64,000 nt of DNA, from contig NZ_JAHFZZ010000003.1 in NCBI RefSeq assembly GCF_018603905.1, forward strand, positions 1 to 64,000. The letters are read 5' to 3'. The stretch is from Nonomuraea sp. NEAU-A123. Lineage in GTDB: Bacteria; Actinomycetota; Actinomycetes; Streptosporangiales; Streptosporangiaceae. The notes under the pieces were generated by a model that had not been told where the DNA came from, made no database searches, and saw nothing but the letters and a program-made list of their open reading frames with translations. Numbering within the stretch: the first letter of the stretch is position 1; each line of letters opens with the position of its first letter. Positions 22,390 to 30,814 of this stretch are shown one piece after another. Made by a program: the position numbers and the translations under genes.

Positions 22390-25300
22390 TCACCCTTGGC
22401 GCGGGCAGACTTCCCGGAAGGGGAGCGCGGGGATGTGGGCCGCCCACTCCTGCGGGGTCAGCGACCGTCCGGCCCGGGCGCAGACGGATCTGGCGACGGC
22501 CTGCGCGGCGGCGGGGACCCGGTTGACCGTGCCATGGCCGTCCACGGTGAGCACCTGCGTCCCGTCGGGGGTGAAGGCCACGGACGACAGTTCACCGGTG
22601 CCTGGCGCCAGCCCGCCGCCCGTGTCCGCGGAGCGGCCGAGACCGCTTCCCGAGATCGGGTCGAACAGCAGCACATGGCCCGCGTCCTGCGTGAACGCGA
22701 TGAGATCCTCGGTGGGCGAGTAGGAAGCGCTCCAGCCGAAAATCTTGGGTGTGGGCGTGCCGATGCCGCGCCGGGTGGCGGTGTCCCAGCGGGTGACGCG
22801 CCCGCGCGAATCCTGCACGACCAGGATCTTGCCTGAGTGGGTGAACCACACCCGGTCGCCGGTGGCGGCCGCGTCGCCGCCGAACGGCTCGCCGATCATC
22901 TTGCCGTCGGCGGTGTCGAGGATGCGCTGGTCGGGGCCGCCGACTGCCAACCGCCGCCCGTCGGGGGAGAACGTCACGGCGAGGGGCGTACGGGTCGGCG
23001 TCTGCCACAGCCTGCGGTGCGACCGCCAGTCCCAGAGCTCCACGGCGTGGCCGCGCCCAAGCCGCCGCGAGAGCGCGAGCCTGGTCCCGTCGGGGCTGAA
23101 GAACACCTGCGAGCCCCCCTTGCCCGTGGCGAACTCGGCCAGAACCTTCCGTGTGGCCGCGTCCAGCACCTTGATCTGCCCCTTGGACAGGACGGCCAAC
23201 CGGCCGTCGCGATTGAAGTCGAAGCTGTCGGCGACGGGCATGGGGCCGAGTGTCTTTCCCGTGGCGACCGCGCGTATCGTCGTGCCACCCTCCTCGGGGG
23301 CCACCAGGTAGCGGCCATCGGGGCTGATCGTCGCCGGGTCCATCAGCTCCGGCTTCACCTCGGCCATGAGGTCGGTGACGTCCACGGAGAAGACCTGATC
23401 TCTCATGACGTACCGGAACGTCGAGCCGTCGAAGGCGCCGTACGGCTGCTCGCCGGCGTCTCCGTCCCCCAGGACCCGGACCTTGGTGAGCAGGCGGAAG
23501 TCGGGCAGCCGCCAGAACTGGATGTCGTCCCTGGTCACCGTGGCCAGTAGCCGCCCGTTCGCGCTGAAGACCGGGTCGCCCTTGTTGTAGCTCGCCTTGC
23601 CGGACTCTTGCGACCAGCCTTCCCGGAGGTTGGTCAGCATCAGCCGGCCCAGGTTGTTCCGCGCCGTCCACGTGCCGTCCTGGCTCGCGACGGCGGTGCC
23701 GGCCTTCGGGTCCGCGGCGGTCACGGTCCAGCGGGTGCGGGCCCTGACGTACACGTCCTGGCCCTCGTTCTTCTCGATGGCCGTGATCCAGGCTTTGGCC
23801 AGGTAGTTCGTACGGTCGTAGGGCCAGACGCCGACGATCTCGCCGGTGTGGGCGTCCCAGGCGCCGGCCCGCACGGCGTTCGCGGCCATGAGCGTGCGGG
23901 CCGAAGGTGACAGGGTGACGTCCGTCAGCGGTCCGCCATCGAGCTTGAGACCGGGGATCACCGTGATCTGCCTGCCGGTGCGCACGTCCCACAGCCGTGC
24001 CTGGTCCTTGCTGACGCTGACCAGCGTGCGCCCGTCGCCGCCGAGCACCGTCATCGCGCCGAACGGGTATCGGAACATCGCCAGGTCGCGCTGGGCGAGC
24101 GAGCCGTTCAGCGCCGTCCTGGCCTGCGGCGTCTCGTCCAGCCGCCAGGCGGCCACGCTCAGCAGCATGGCGAGCCGCGGATCTGAGCTTCTGGTGACGT
24201 CCGCCAGGGCGGCCAGGCGGATCGACTCCGACCTGCTCAACTGCACCGCCAGCTGCTCCGCCCTGGAGTTGGCGACAACACCCTGCTGAATCGCCAGCCC
24301 GCCGGCCATCAGCGCGATGAGCAGCAGTCCCGCCAGGCTCAGCGAGACGAGCCTGGTCCGCCTGGCCCGGCGCCTGGTCAGCCGCGCCGACGAGTCCAGG
24401 AAGTCGCGTTCGGCCGGGGAGAGCGTGATGTTCCTGCGCGAGGTGGCCGCCCACTGCAGCGCGTTCTCCAGGCTGGTGCTCTGGAACAGGTCCCCGTCCT
24501 TGCGCCCGGCCGCCGTCCACCTCTTCGCGGCGGTCAGGATCTGGCGGTGTACGGCCAAGCCGTCGCGGTTGGCGTCGATCCAGCGGCCCAGACGCGGCCA
24601 GGCGCGCGGCAGGGCGGGATGGGCCAGCCAGACCTCCTGGTCGTCGCGGCCCAGCAGGTAATCGAACACCTCCAGGATCCGGGTGATCGACGACACCTCG
24701 GGCAGGGGACGGCCTTCCACCAGCTCGGACAGGTCCGCATGCCGTACGGACAGCTCGCTCTGCTCGCCCACCGTGACCAGCCGCAGGAACACTTCGGGGG
24801 CCAGCTCGCGCTCGGCCGGGTTGAGCAGCGCGTAGCACTCCTCGGCCAGCATGCCGAGCGCCGGGTCGTCGCCGGACACCGCCATCTGGGCGGCCGCCTG
24901 GTCGCCCTGCGCCAGCAGGCGTGCCGTGTCGAGCCTGCTGTCACCGCTGACCAGCGCGAGCAGGAGCTGCCGGGCGGTGGGGCGCTCGCGCGGGTCCTTC
25001 ATGAGCGCCGCCGCGACCAGCGGGCGCATCGCCTCGGGCAGCACCCGCAGGTCGGGGTTGGACGACAGCACCCGGTGCATCACCCCGCCCAGGCTCTCCG
25101 CCTCGAACGGGTCGGTGCCGGTGGCCGCGTAGAGCATGATCCCGCCCCAGCCGAACACGTCGGCGGGCGCGCCCGCCCGCTGCCCGGAGAACACCTCCGG
25201 CGCCATGTAGGTGGGGGTACCGGTCACCAGGCCGGTCGCGGTCAGCGACATCTCCGCGGTCCTGGCGATGCCGAAGTCGATCACCCGGGGGCCGTCGGGG

Positions 25301-25746
25301 CCCAGCAGCACGTTGTCCGGCTTGAGGTCGCGGTGGACCACGCCGACCTCATGGATCGCGGTCAGCGCGGTGGCCACCGCGGTGCCCAGCCGGTGCAGGT
25401 CGTCACCCAGGAACCGGCGCCCCTCGGCAACCGCCTTGCGCAGGCTGGGGCCGGGGACGTACTCGCTGACCAGGTACGGGCGCGGCTCTTCCAGCTCGGC
25501 CGCGATCACCCGCGCGGTGCAGAAGGAGGAGACCCGCTGCGCGGCCGCCGCCTCCTTGGCCAGCTGCGCGGCCTGATGGCTGTGCAGGACCTTGATGGCC
25601 ACGCGGGTGCCGTCCTCGGCGTACGCCTCGTACACCACCCCCTGGCCGCCGGCGCCTAATCTGCCGGCCAGCCAGTACTCGCCCAACCGCTGCGGGTCGC
25701 CGGCGATCAACATATCCACGGGACTTTGGATGCCAGGACTGACCAT
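22390..25746 (-). CDS. Ser/Thr protein kinase with STAND-type helical module, TM and WD40 propeller
   Basis: About 1118 residues from the ATG at 25746 (another ATG lies at 25713; neither has a clear ribosome site). Residues 20-270 are a PknB-type kinase: glycine loop GAGGQG, Lys52 in VAIKVL, HRDLKPDN, DFG, and APE. Residues about 300-460 match the winged-helix/helical part usual in nSTAND ATPases (LAHPALPRAWPRLGRWIDANRDGLAVHRQILTAAKRW, ERDFLDSSARLTRRRARRTR), but there is no STAND P-loop. A membrane helix follows (about 466-488), then an extracytoplasmic WD40-type beta-propeller with repeats such as FSPDGRRLAVGG. A signalling receptor is likely. Confidence 0.9.
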   Translation of the reverse strand: MVSPGIQSPVDMLIAGDPQRLGEYWLAGRLGAGGQGVVYEAYAEDGTRVAIKVLHSHQAAQLAKEAAAAQRVSSFCTARVIAAELEEPRPYLVSEYVPGPSLRKAVAEGRRFLGDDLHRLGTAVATALTAIHEVGVVHRDLKPDNVLLGPDGPRVIDFGIARTAEMSLTATGLVTGTPTYMAPEVFSGQRAGAPADVFGWGGIMLYAATGTDPFEAESLGGVMHRVLSSNPDLRVLPEAMRPLVAAALMKDPRERPTARQLLLALVSGDSRLDTARLLAQGDQAAAQMAVSGDDPALGMLAEECYALLNPAERELAPEVFLRLVTVGEQSELSVRHADLSELVEGRPLPEVSSITRILEVFDYLLGRDDQEVWLAHPALPRAWPRLGRWIDANRDGLAVHRQILTAAKRWTAAGRKDGDLFQSTSLENALQWAATSRRNITLSPAERDFLDSSARLTRRRARRTRLVSLSLAGLLLIALMAGGLAIQQGVVANSRAEQLAVQLSRSESIRLAALADVTRSSDPRLAMLLSVAAWRLDETPQARTALNGSLAQRDLAMFRYPFGAMTVLGGDGRTLVSVSKDQARLWDVRTGRQITVIPGLKLDGGPLTDVTLSPSARTLMAANAVRAGAWDAHTGEIVGVWPYDRTNYLAKAWITAIEKNEGQDVYVRARTRWTVTAADPKAGTAVASQDGTWTARNNLGRLMLTNLREGWSQESGKASYNKGDPVFSANGRLLATVTRDDIQFWRLPDFRLLTKVRVLGDGDAGEQPYGAFDGSTFRYVMRDQVFSVDVTDLMAEVKPELMDPATISPDGRYLVAPEEGGTTIRAVATGKTLGPMPVADSFDFNRDGRLAVLSKGQIKVLDAATRKVLAEFATGKGGSQVFFSPDGTRLALSRRLGRGHAVELWDWRSHRRLWQTPTRTPLAVTFSPDGRRLAVGGPDQRILDTADGKMIGEPFGGDAAATGDRVWFTHSGKILVVQDSRGRVTRWDTATRRGIGTPTPKIFGWSASYSPTEDLIAFTQDAGHVLLFDPISGSGLGRSADTGGGLAPGTGELSSVAFTPDGTQVLTVDGHGTVNRVPAAAQAVARSVCARAGRSLTPQEWAAHIPALPFREVCPRQG

Positions 25747-25805
25747 AAAGTTCTGCCGGAAAATGTGTTTTTGAGCATACGAAAGAGTCGTTGACGACCT
25801 GATGC

Positions 25806-26366
25806 ATGGTGCCCATAAGATCACTCGGCGTGATCACGACTATCGCGCTCAGCGCGTCACTCGTACTGACCGGCTCGCCTGCCCAGGCCGCGACCAAGCC
25901 AGTGTTCTTCCGGGGTCTCACCGTCCAGATCCCGGCGAAGTGGACGGCCAAGAGGCTGGTCACCGGCGACTTGCACATCTTCACCGGTGCCTGCTCCAGG
26001 AAGGCCGCCGAGTGCGAGGGCTTCACGCTGGGCGGCCCCGTGGCCATCAAGTACGGCAACGAGAACAAGAAGTACACGCCTGACCAGCCCTACCGAGGCG
26101 CCAGCACCGGCGCCACCGAGTGCGTCCTCGACAAGCGGATCTTCGCCAACGGCACGGGCAACCTGGTCCGGACCTCGAAGGTCCCGTTCGGCGCCGGCCA
26201 GCGCGCCCAGTTCACCGAGTGGAAGAGGTTCTGCGACGGGAAGAAGCCGAACTCCGTCACCTACACTCAGCGCGTCTGGTTCTCCCAGGCCAAGCAAGTG
26301 ATCGTCATCGACGAGTGGAAGACACCGGGCCTCGGGGACATCCTCGGCAAGGCCGTCTGGAAGTAA
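25806..26366 (+). CDS. Secreted hypothetical protein
   Basis: A 186-residue protein with a clear Sec signal peptide (basic start, hydrophobic core ITTIALSASLVLTG, cleavage after AQA at about residue 28). The mature part has a YjbR/lipoprotein-like beta pattern (VQIPAKWTAKRL, VIVIDEWKTPGLG) and three or four cysteines (FTGACSRKAAECEGF, ATECVLD, FCDGK) that could form disulfides outside the cell. It is divergent from the WD40 kinase with under 60 bases between starts, suggesting that it is a ligand, target or co-regulated partner. No family recognised. Confidence 0.7.
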   Translation: MVPIRSLGVITTIALSASLVLTGSPAQAATKPVFFRGLTVQIPAKWTAKRLVTGDLHIFTGACSRKAAECEGFTLGGPVAIKYGNENKKYTPDQPYRGASTGATECVLDKRIFANGTGNLVRTSKVPFGAGQRAQFTEWKRFCDGKKPNSVTYTQRVWFSQAKQVIVIDEWKTPGLGDILGKAVWK

Positions 26367-26440
26367 GACCGGCGGAAAAGTCGGGCCGAGCTGTGGGCGA
26401 ACGATTCCCAAGGCGAGGACCACGCCCACCTCGCACAACG

Positions 26441-26458
26441 TGGCCGGCCCTCCGGCCA
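26441..26458 (+). terminator. Hairpin terminator
   Basis: TGGCCGG, loop CCCT, CCGGCCA is a perfect 7-bp stem 75 bases after the secreted-protein gene and before the convergent DUF397 gene. Confidence 0.55.
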
Positions 26459-26560
26459 GGGGGCTCGCCTTCCACAGCCGCGCCCGTTCAGCGTGAGCAG
26501 CGCCACCAGCACCGACCCGAAGGTGTGACAGTTAGTCGCTGGCCCGTTGGGGGACTGGTC

Positions 26561-26755
26561 CTAGATCTTGTCCGCCTTCACCTGCACGATGAAGTCGGCC
26601 CATACCTCGGGAGCGAACACCAGGGCTGGGCCGCTGGGGTCCTTACTGTCGCGGACGGCCACGATGCCGGGGAGGTTGGTGGCCACCTCGACGCAGTCAC
26701 CACCGTTGCCGCCACTGTGGCTGCTCTTGAACCACTGGGCGTCCGTCAGGTTCAT
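26561..26755 (-). CDS. DUF397 protein (second copy in window)
   Basis: A 64-residue DUF397 protein starting MNLTDAQWFKSSHSGGNGGDC, with VEVATNLPGIVAVRDSKDPSGPALVF downstream; the Trp-x-Lys-Ser-Ser-x-Ser motif is the family hallmark. The ATG at 26755 overlaps the TGA of the XRE gene (ATGA), so translation is coupled. A longer upstream reading in the same frame is unlikely because it would lie inside the regulator gene. Function as for the pair at 10.1-11.3 kb. Confidence 0.93.
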   Translation of the reverse strand: MNLTDAQWFKSSHSGGNGGDCVEVATNLPGIVAVRDSKDPSGPALVFAPEVWADFIVQVKADKI

Positions 26756-27570
26756 GATCCCATCGCTTTCTCGATCAGGGCCACCGACGCGGACTGTGGC
26801 AGAGCGCACGCCCGTAGCGCGTCGAGCTGGGTCAACAGGGTCTCGATTTCGGCGGCACCGTTGACGATCTGACCCTCAGCTGCGGTTTCCAAATAGACTA
26901 TATCGGGCGACCCCCTGAAGCTCGCGATGACGAAAGCCCCGGTTAGACCGGCATGCGCACCTACTTCAAGTGGGATGACTTGAATGGTGATTCGGGGTCG
27001 CTGAACAAATTCGAGAAGCTGCTCAAGCTGCTTGCGCATGACCTGTGGGCCGCCGACAGGACGGATCAACACGGCTTCGTCCAGGGTGGCCAAGAACATA
27101 GGCGGGTCCGGCTTGGTGAGGATTCGTTGCCGTTCCATGCGTGTGGTCACCAGATCTTCCACCTGCTCGTCGGTATCGCCGGGTCGTCCTGCTCGTAGAA
27201 CCGCTCGCGCGTAGTCCTCGGTCTGCAGTAGTCCCGGAACGAGGACAGGTTGGAAGCTCCGCAGCGTCCGGGCCTCTCGCTCCAGTTCGACGAACGGCCG
27301 GAACCATACGGGGTAGACATCCCTGCCGATCAAAGGCCATAGACGGACGAGAGCGCCATCCGCTTCCAGTGCCTCGTCACACTTCTCCGCGAACTCCCTT
27401 GTCGGCGCGCGTTTGGCCGTCTCGATGAGACCGACAAGAGATATGGAGTAGGAGATCCTACGCGCGAGATCCTTCTGACTCCATTGCGCCGCCTCCCGGT
27501 ATTTCCGCAGTTCGGAACCCCAGTAAGCAAGAACACTCGCGTTCGCGTCCAGCTCGCTCGGAGAGGGCAT
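26752..27570 (-). CDS. XRE regulator with DUF5753 domain (second copy)
   Basis: A 272-residue regulator with an XRE domain (LRKYREAAQWSQKDLARRISYSISLVGLIETAKRAPT) and DUF5753 C-terminal part (LEREARTLRSFQPVLVPGLLQTEDYARAVL, TIQVIPLEVGAHAGLTGAF). AGGAGTAGAG precedes the ATG at 27570. It is only distantly like the copy at 10.4 kb, so the two pairs are probably separate acquisitions rather than a recent duplication. No palindrome like TGCAASTTGCA was seen upstream. Confidence 0.93.
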   Translation of the reverse strand: MPSPSELDANASVLAYWGSELRKYREAAQWSQKDLARRISYSISLVGLIETAKRAPTREFAEKCDEALEADGALVRLWPLIGRDVYPVWFRPFVELEREARTLRSFQPVLVPGLLQTEDYARAVLRAGRPGDTDEQVEDLVTTRMERQRILTKPDPPMFLATLDEAVLIRPVGGPQVMRKQLEQLLEFVQRPRITIQVIPLEVGAHAGLTGAFVIASFRGSPDIVYLETAAEGQIVNGAAEIETLLTQLDALRACALPQSASVALIEKAMGS

Positions 27571-27747
27571 CTCTACTCCTGTCCTACATGGGTCTACACG
27601 AATCGTTGTGCGGCCTACCGAAGACGCGACTCAATGTGCGGATTCAGCGTTGAGGGCGCTCCACTACCGAACGTAGCCGTCTCGCTACACCCTTGGAAGG
27701 GCAATCCGAAGACAAACATCAACCGCGCCGAGAGGAGGCGGACAACG

Positions 27748-28077
27748 ATGATCGCTCCCGCTCTACTGGCCCGCCCGCCCGCTGTACACGCCGCTGACCA
27801 GCTCAGTAACGCACTGAAACAGCACGGGATCTTCGCTGACGTTCATGGTGGCTACGGCGTCGCCCTGGTGTCGGTCTGGGTTGATCTTCTGGTCTGGACG
27901 GACGGCTTCGTCTACCGCTGGTGGAAGGGGCAGATCTCGGGGCGGACGGGCCGATGGCTCTACACGGTCTACAACGTGGACAACCCAGCTACCGTCGCCC
28001 GTTGTGTCGCACATCGGTACGTGGAACTACATCAAAGCCGCTCGTTGGTGGAGCCGGTCCACGGAGGCACGTCGTGA
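27748..28077 (+). CDS. Small hypothetical protein beside XRE/DUF397 pair
   Basis: The ATG at 27748 has GAGGAGGCG about eight bases upstream, which fixes the start. The 109-residue protein has an alpha/beta pattern (QLSNALKQHGIFADVHGGYGVALVSVWVDLLVWTDGFVYRWW) and ends GGTS. Short proteins of this look commonly flank XRE/DUF397 loci in actinomycetes; their role is unknown. It overlaps the next tiny gene by GTGA. It is divergent from the XRE gene with a 177-base shared region. Confidence 0.7.
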   Translation: MIAPALLARPPAVHAADQLSNALKQHGIFADVHGGYGVALVSVWVDLLVWTDGFVYRWWKGQISGRTGRWLYTVYNVDNPATVARCVAHRYVELHQSRSLVEPVHGGTS

Positions 28078-28199
28078 AGTCGCTGGAAGGGTGCCTGAGC
28101 CCGCACGTGGCCAAGCACGAGATCCACGAGACCAGCCGATGGTCTCTCGCCGAAGCTCGGGTGATCTGGGCGGCGTTGCTGTCCGGTAGCGCCCGGTAG
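28074..28199 (+). CDS. Tiny translationally coupled protein (41 aa)
   Basis: A GTG at 28074 overlaps the upstream TGA and has GGAGG eight bases before it. The product is 41 residues (VKSLEGCLSPHVAKHEIHET at the start), amphipathic and without a membrane segment. The coupling and ribosome site support real translation. The function is unknown; one may guess a small partner of the 109-residue protein. Confidence 0.55.
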   Translation: MKSLEGCLSPHVAKHEIHETSRWSLAEARVIWAALLSGSAR

Positions 28200-28299
28200 A
28201 CGGGTGTGGCGGCGTGGGATCTGGAGGGACGGCGTCGCCACGGCCACCAGGGGGTCAGGGGTCAACGGGATGGCTCCTGGCCCACTCCTCATCGTGAGG

Positions 28300-28923
28300 T
28301 CAAGCTAAGCCGTGGCGGACGGCGTACAGGGCGGCCTGGGTGCGGTCCTGCACGCCGAGCTTCATCAGCACGTTGGACACGTGGGTCTTGACCGTCTTCT
28401 CGGCGACGGACAGGCTCCTGGCGATCTCCCGGTTGGAGTTGCCAGCCGCGATCAGCGCCAGCACCTCGCGCTCCCGTTCCGTCAGCGTCACCGGACCCAT
28501 CGGCGTCGGTGAGCCGTTCGCGCCGGCCAGCATCGCCTCCGCCGCCTCGGGGGCGAGCAGCACCTGCCCCCCGTGTACGGCCCGCACCGCCTGCACGAGC
28601 GCGTTCGGATCGACGTCCTTGTAGAGGAACCCGGCGGCCCCCGCCCGCATCGCCGGAGCCACGTCGGACCGGTCGCTAACCGAGGTCAGCACGATCACCC
28701 TGGGCAGCGCCCCCGAGAGCCGCGCCAGCGCGCCGAGCCCGTCGAGCACCGGCATCTTCAGATCGAGCAGCAGCACGTCGGGAACGAGCTCATCGGCCAG
28801 CGCGACGGCCTCGGCCCCGTCGGCCGCCTCGCCGACGACCGTGATGTCCTCCTGGAGGTCGAGGAAGGTCCGCAGGCCCTGCCGCACCACTGGATGATCG
28901 TCGGCGATCAGCACCCGGATCAA
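28300..28923 (-). CDS. NarL/LuxR-type response regulator
   Basis: A 207-residue regulator. The receiver has Asp8-Asp9 (IADDHP), phospho-acceptor Asp54 (LLLDLKMP) and Lys in FLYKDVD; the C-terminal LuxR helix-turn-helix reads LTEREREVLALIAAGNSNREIARSL. The best start is a TTG at 28923, with GGAGGTG upstream, overlapping the kinase stop; a GTG at 28914 is the alternative. It is encoded downstream of its kinase. The penultimate sense codon is TTA (28306-28308), a rare leucine codon in such GC-rich genomes. Confidence 0.94.
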   Translation of the reverse strand: MIRVLIADDHPVVRQGLRTFLDLQEDITVVGEAADGAEAVALADELVPDVLLLDLKMPVLDGLGALARLSGALPRVIVLTSVSDRSDVAPAMRAGAAGFLYKDVDPNALVQAVRAVHGGQVLLAPEAAEAMLAGANGSPTPMGPVTLTEREREVLALIAAGNSNREIARSLSVAEKTVKTHVSNVLMKLGVQDRTQAALYAVRHGLA

Positions 28924-30044
28924 ACGCCCACCTCCACTCGGACCGTCGTGCCCTCGTCGCGGGCCGAGGCCACGGTCATGACGCCGCCGACGGACTCCGC
29001 CCGGTCCCTCATCGACACCAGGCCCAGGCCGCGCGACTCGGCTTGTTCGAAGCCCTTGCCGTCGTCGCGTACGGTCAGCACCAGTTTGCCGCCCTCGTCG
29101 CCCAGGGATACCTCTACGAGGCCGGCGTCGGAATGCCTGAGCGCGTTGTGCAGTGCCTCCTGCGCGACCCGTAGCACGGCCACCTCGATCGCCGAGTCGA
29201 GCGGCGGCAGTTCGTCGCCCTCGAACGTGACGCGCGCGGGGTGGAGCCGGTCGAGCAGGCGCACGTGCTTGCGCAGCGTCTCCGTCAGGCCGTGCCGGTC
29301 GAGTTCGGCCGGGCGCAGCTCGACGATCACCGCCCGGAGCTCGGCCAGGGCCTCGCCGGCCAGCCGCTGCACGCGTTCGAGCTCGGCGGCGGCCTCGTCC
29401 GGGGCGCTGCGCAGCAGGACGGCGGCGGACTGCGCGGTCAGCCGGAGCGAGAACAGCTTCTGGGTGACGGCGTCGTGCAGCTCGCGGGCCATCCGGTTGC
29501 GCTCTTCGAGCATGGCCAGCTCGCGGCCCCGCTCGTACAGCCGGGCGTTGGTCAGCGCGATCGCGGCGTGCGCGGCGAACAGTGTGAGCAGGTCCTGGTC
29601 CGCCGCGGTGAAGCCGTCGGGCGTGCGCTTGTTGGCCAGGAAGATGATGCCGAGCACCTCGTCGCCGTCGCGGATCGGGACGCCGAGGAAGTCCTTCATC
29701 ACGGGGTGCGCCTTGGGCCACCACTCGAACCTGGGGTCCTCGCGCAGGTCGGGCAGCCGCACCGGAGCCCCGTCGTGGAGCATCGCGCCGAGCATGCCAT
29801 GCTGCCTGGGCAGCGGGCCGATCGCGTCCCACTGCTTGTCTGTGAGGCCCTCGGCGACGAACTCGGCGAACGAGCCGTCCTCGTCGGGCACGCCGAGCGC
29901 CGCATAACGGGCGTCGAGCAGCCGCTGGGCCGAGCGGACGATCACCTGCAGCACCTCGCGCACCGAGAGGTGCCGGGTGACCGCGAGCACGGCGGTGCTC
30001 ACCGCCTGCATGATCTCGTCTCTGTCGGAGGCCACGGGATCCAC
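28920..30044 (-). CDS. GAF-domain sensor histidine kinase (NarX/DesK type)
   Basis: About 374 residues from a GTG at 30044; an ATG at 30011 is possible. It is cytoplasmic: a GAF domain (about 25-165, LLDARYAALGVPDEDGSF to DQDLLTLFAAHAAIAL), a HisKA_3 helix with His190 in RMARELHDAVTQKLF, and a C-terminal ATPase domain (ALHNALRHSDA, VRDDGKGF, GLGLVSMRDRA). The type with a GAF domain resembles DevS/DosT-like sensors, but haem-binding residues cannot be assigned. It forms an operon with the downstream response regulator. Confidence 0.93.
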   Translation of the reverse strand: MDPVASDRDEIMQAVSTAVLAVTRHLSVREVLQVIVRSAQRLLDARYAALGVPDEDGSFAEFVAEGLTDKQWDAIGPLPRQHGMLGAMLHDGAPVRLPDLREDPRFEWWPKAHPVMKDFLGVPIRDGDEVLGIIFLANKRTPDGFTAADQDLLTLFAAHAAIALTNARLYERGRELAMLEERNRMARELHDAVTQKLFSLRLTAQSAAVLLRSAPDEAAAELERVQRLAGEALAELRAVIVELRPAELDRHGLTETLRKHVRLLDRLHPARVTFEGDELPPLDSAIEVAVLRVAQEALHNALRHSDAGLVEVSLGDEGGKLVLTVRDDGKGFEQAESRGLGLVSMRDRAESVGGVMTVASARDEGTTVRVEVGV

Positions 30045-30049
30045 TCTAT

Positions 30050-30103
30050 GGTCCTGGGCCTCAATGCCCACGTTCCTTGGTCCTAGGTCCATATGCCCAG
30101 GAC
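30050..30103. promoter_or_regulatory. GGTCCTRGG repeats in the divergent promoter
   Basis: GTCCTGGGC (30051-30059) and GCCCAGGAC (30095-30103) are a perfect 9-bp inverted repeat 36 bases apart; a third copy, GGTCCTAGG (30079-30087), lies between, 29 bases from the first. The copies occupy the promoter shared by the two-component operon and the SDR gene and are candidate response-regulator sites. Confidence 0.65.
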
Positions 30104-30157
30104 GAGGCGGACCCTCAGCCCGATGTCCGGCCGCTGCCGCGCTCCTAACGTCGAGGC

Positions 30158-30814
30158 ATGACGAACACCGCACTGATCACCGGCGCCTCCCGCGGACTGG
30201 GTCTGGCACTGGCGACGACACTCGCCGCCGCCGGGTGGGAGCTCCTGCTCACCGCCCGTGGCGCGGCGGACCTGGAGCGGGTCGCGGCCGAGCTGGGCGC
30301 CACCGCCATCCCCGGTGACGTGACCGACCCGGCACACGTCGAGCGGCTCGCGCGGGCCGTACCCGAGCTGGACCTGCTGGTCAACAACGCGAGCGGGCTG
30401 GGCGTGACGCCGCTGCCACCGCTGGCGGTGTACCCGCGGGAGGAGTTCGGGGCCCTGCTGGAGACCAACGTGATCGCTCCCCTGGCCCTCATCCAGGCGA
30501 CGCTGCCCGCGCTGCGCGCCACGCGCGGCGCGATCGTGAACATCACCTCCGACGCCGCGACCGGCGCCTACGAGGGCTGGGGCGCTTACGGCGCCACCAA
30601 GGCCGCCCTGGAACAGCTCTCCAACGTGCTGGCGGCCGAAGAGCCCGATCTGGCCGTCTGGTGGGCCGATCCCGGCGAGATGAACACCCGCATGCTGGCC
30701 GACGCCGTCGGCGCGGAGGAGGCGTCCGGCACCACGGATCCCGCCAAGGTGGCCGCGGCACTGTACGACCTGGTCAGGTCCCGCCCGGCGAGCGGCCGGG
30801 TGAGCCTGCAATGA
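30158..30814 (+). CDS. Short-chain dehydrogenase/reductase
   Basis: A 218-residue classical-type SDR: TGASRGLG (about 8-15) for NAD(P), NNAS in place of NNAG, and the active-site Tyr-x3-Lys in AYGATKAALEQL with a Ser in VNITSDAA. The substrate is unknown. Its stop overlaps the queA start (ATGA), so it is translated with queA and serB as a rightward operon divergent from the two-component system, which may control it. Confidence 0.92.
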   Translation: MTNTALITGASRGLGLALATTLAAAGWELLLTARGAADLERVAAELGATAIPGDVTDPAHVERLARAVPELDLLVNNASGLGVTPLPPLAVYPREEFGALLETNVIAPLALIQATLPALRATRGAIVNITSDAATGAYEGWGAYGATKAALEQLSNVLAAEEPDLAVWWADPGEMNTRMLADAVGAEEASGTTDPAKVAAALYDLVRSRPASGRVSLQ

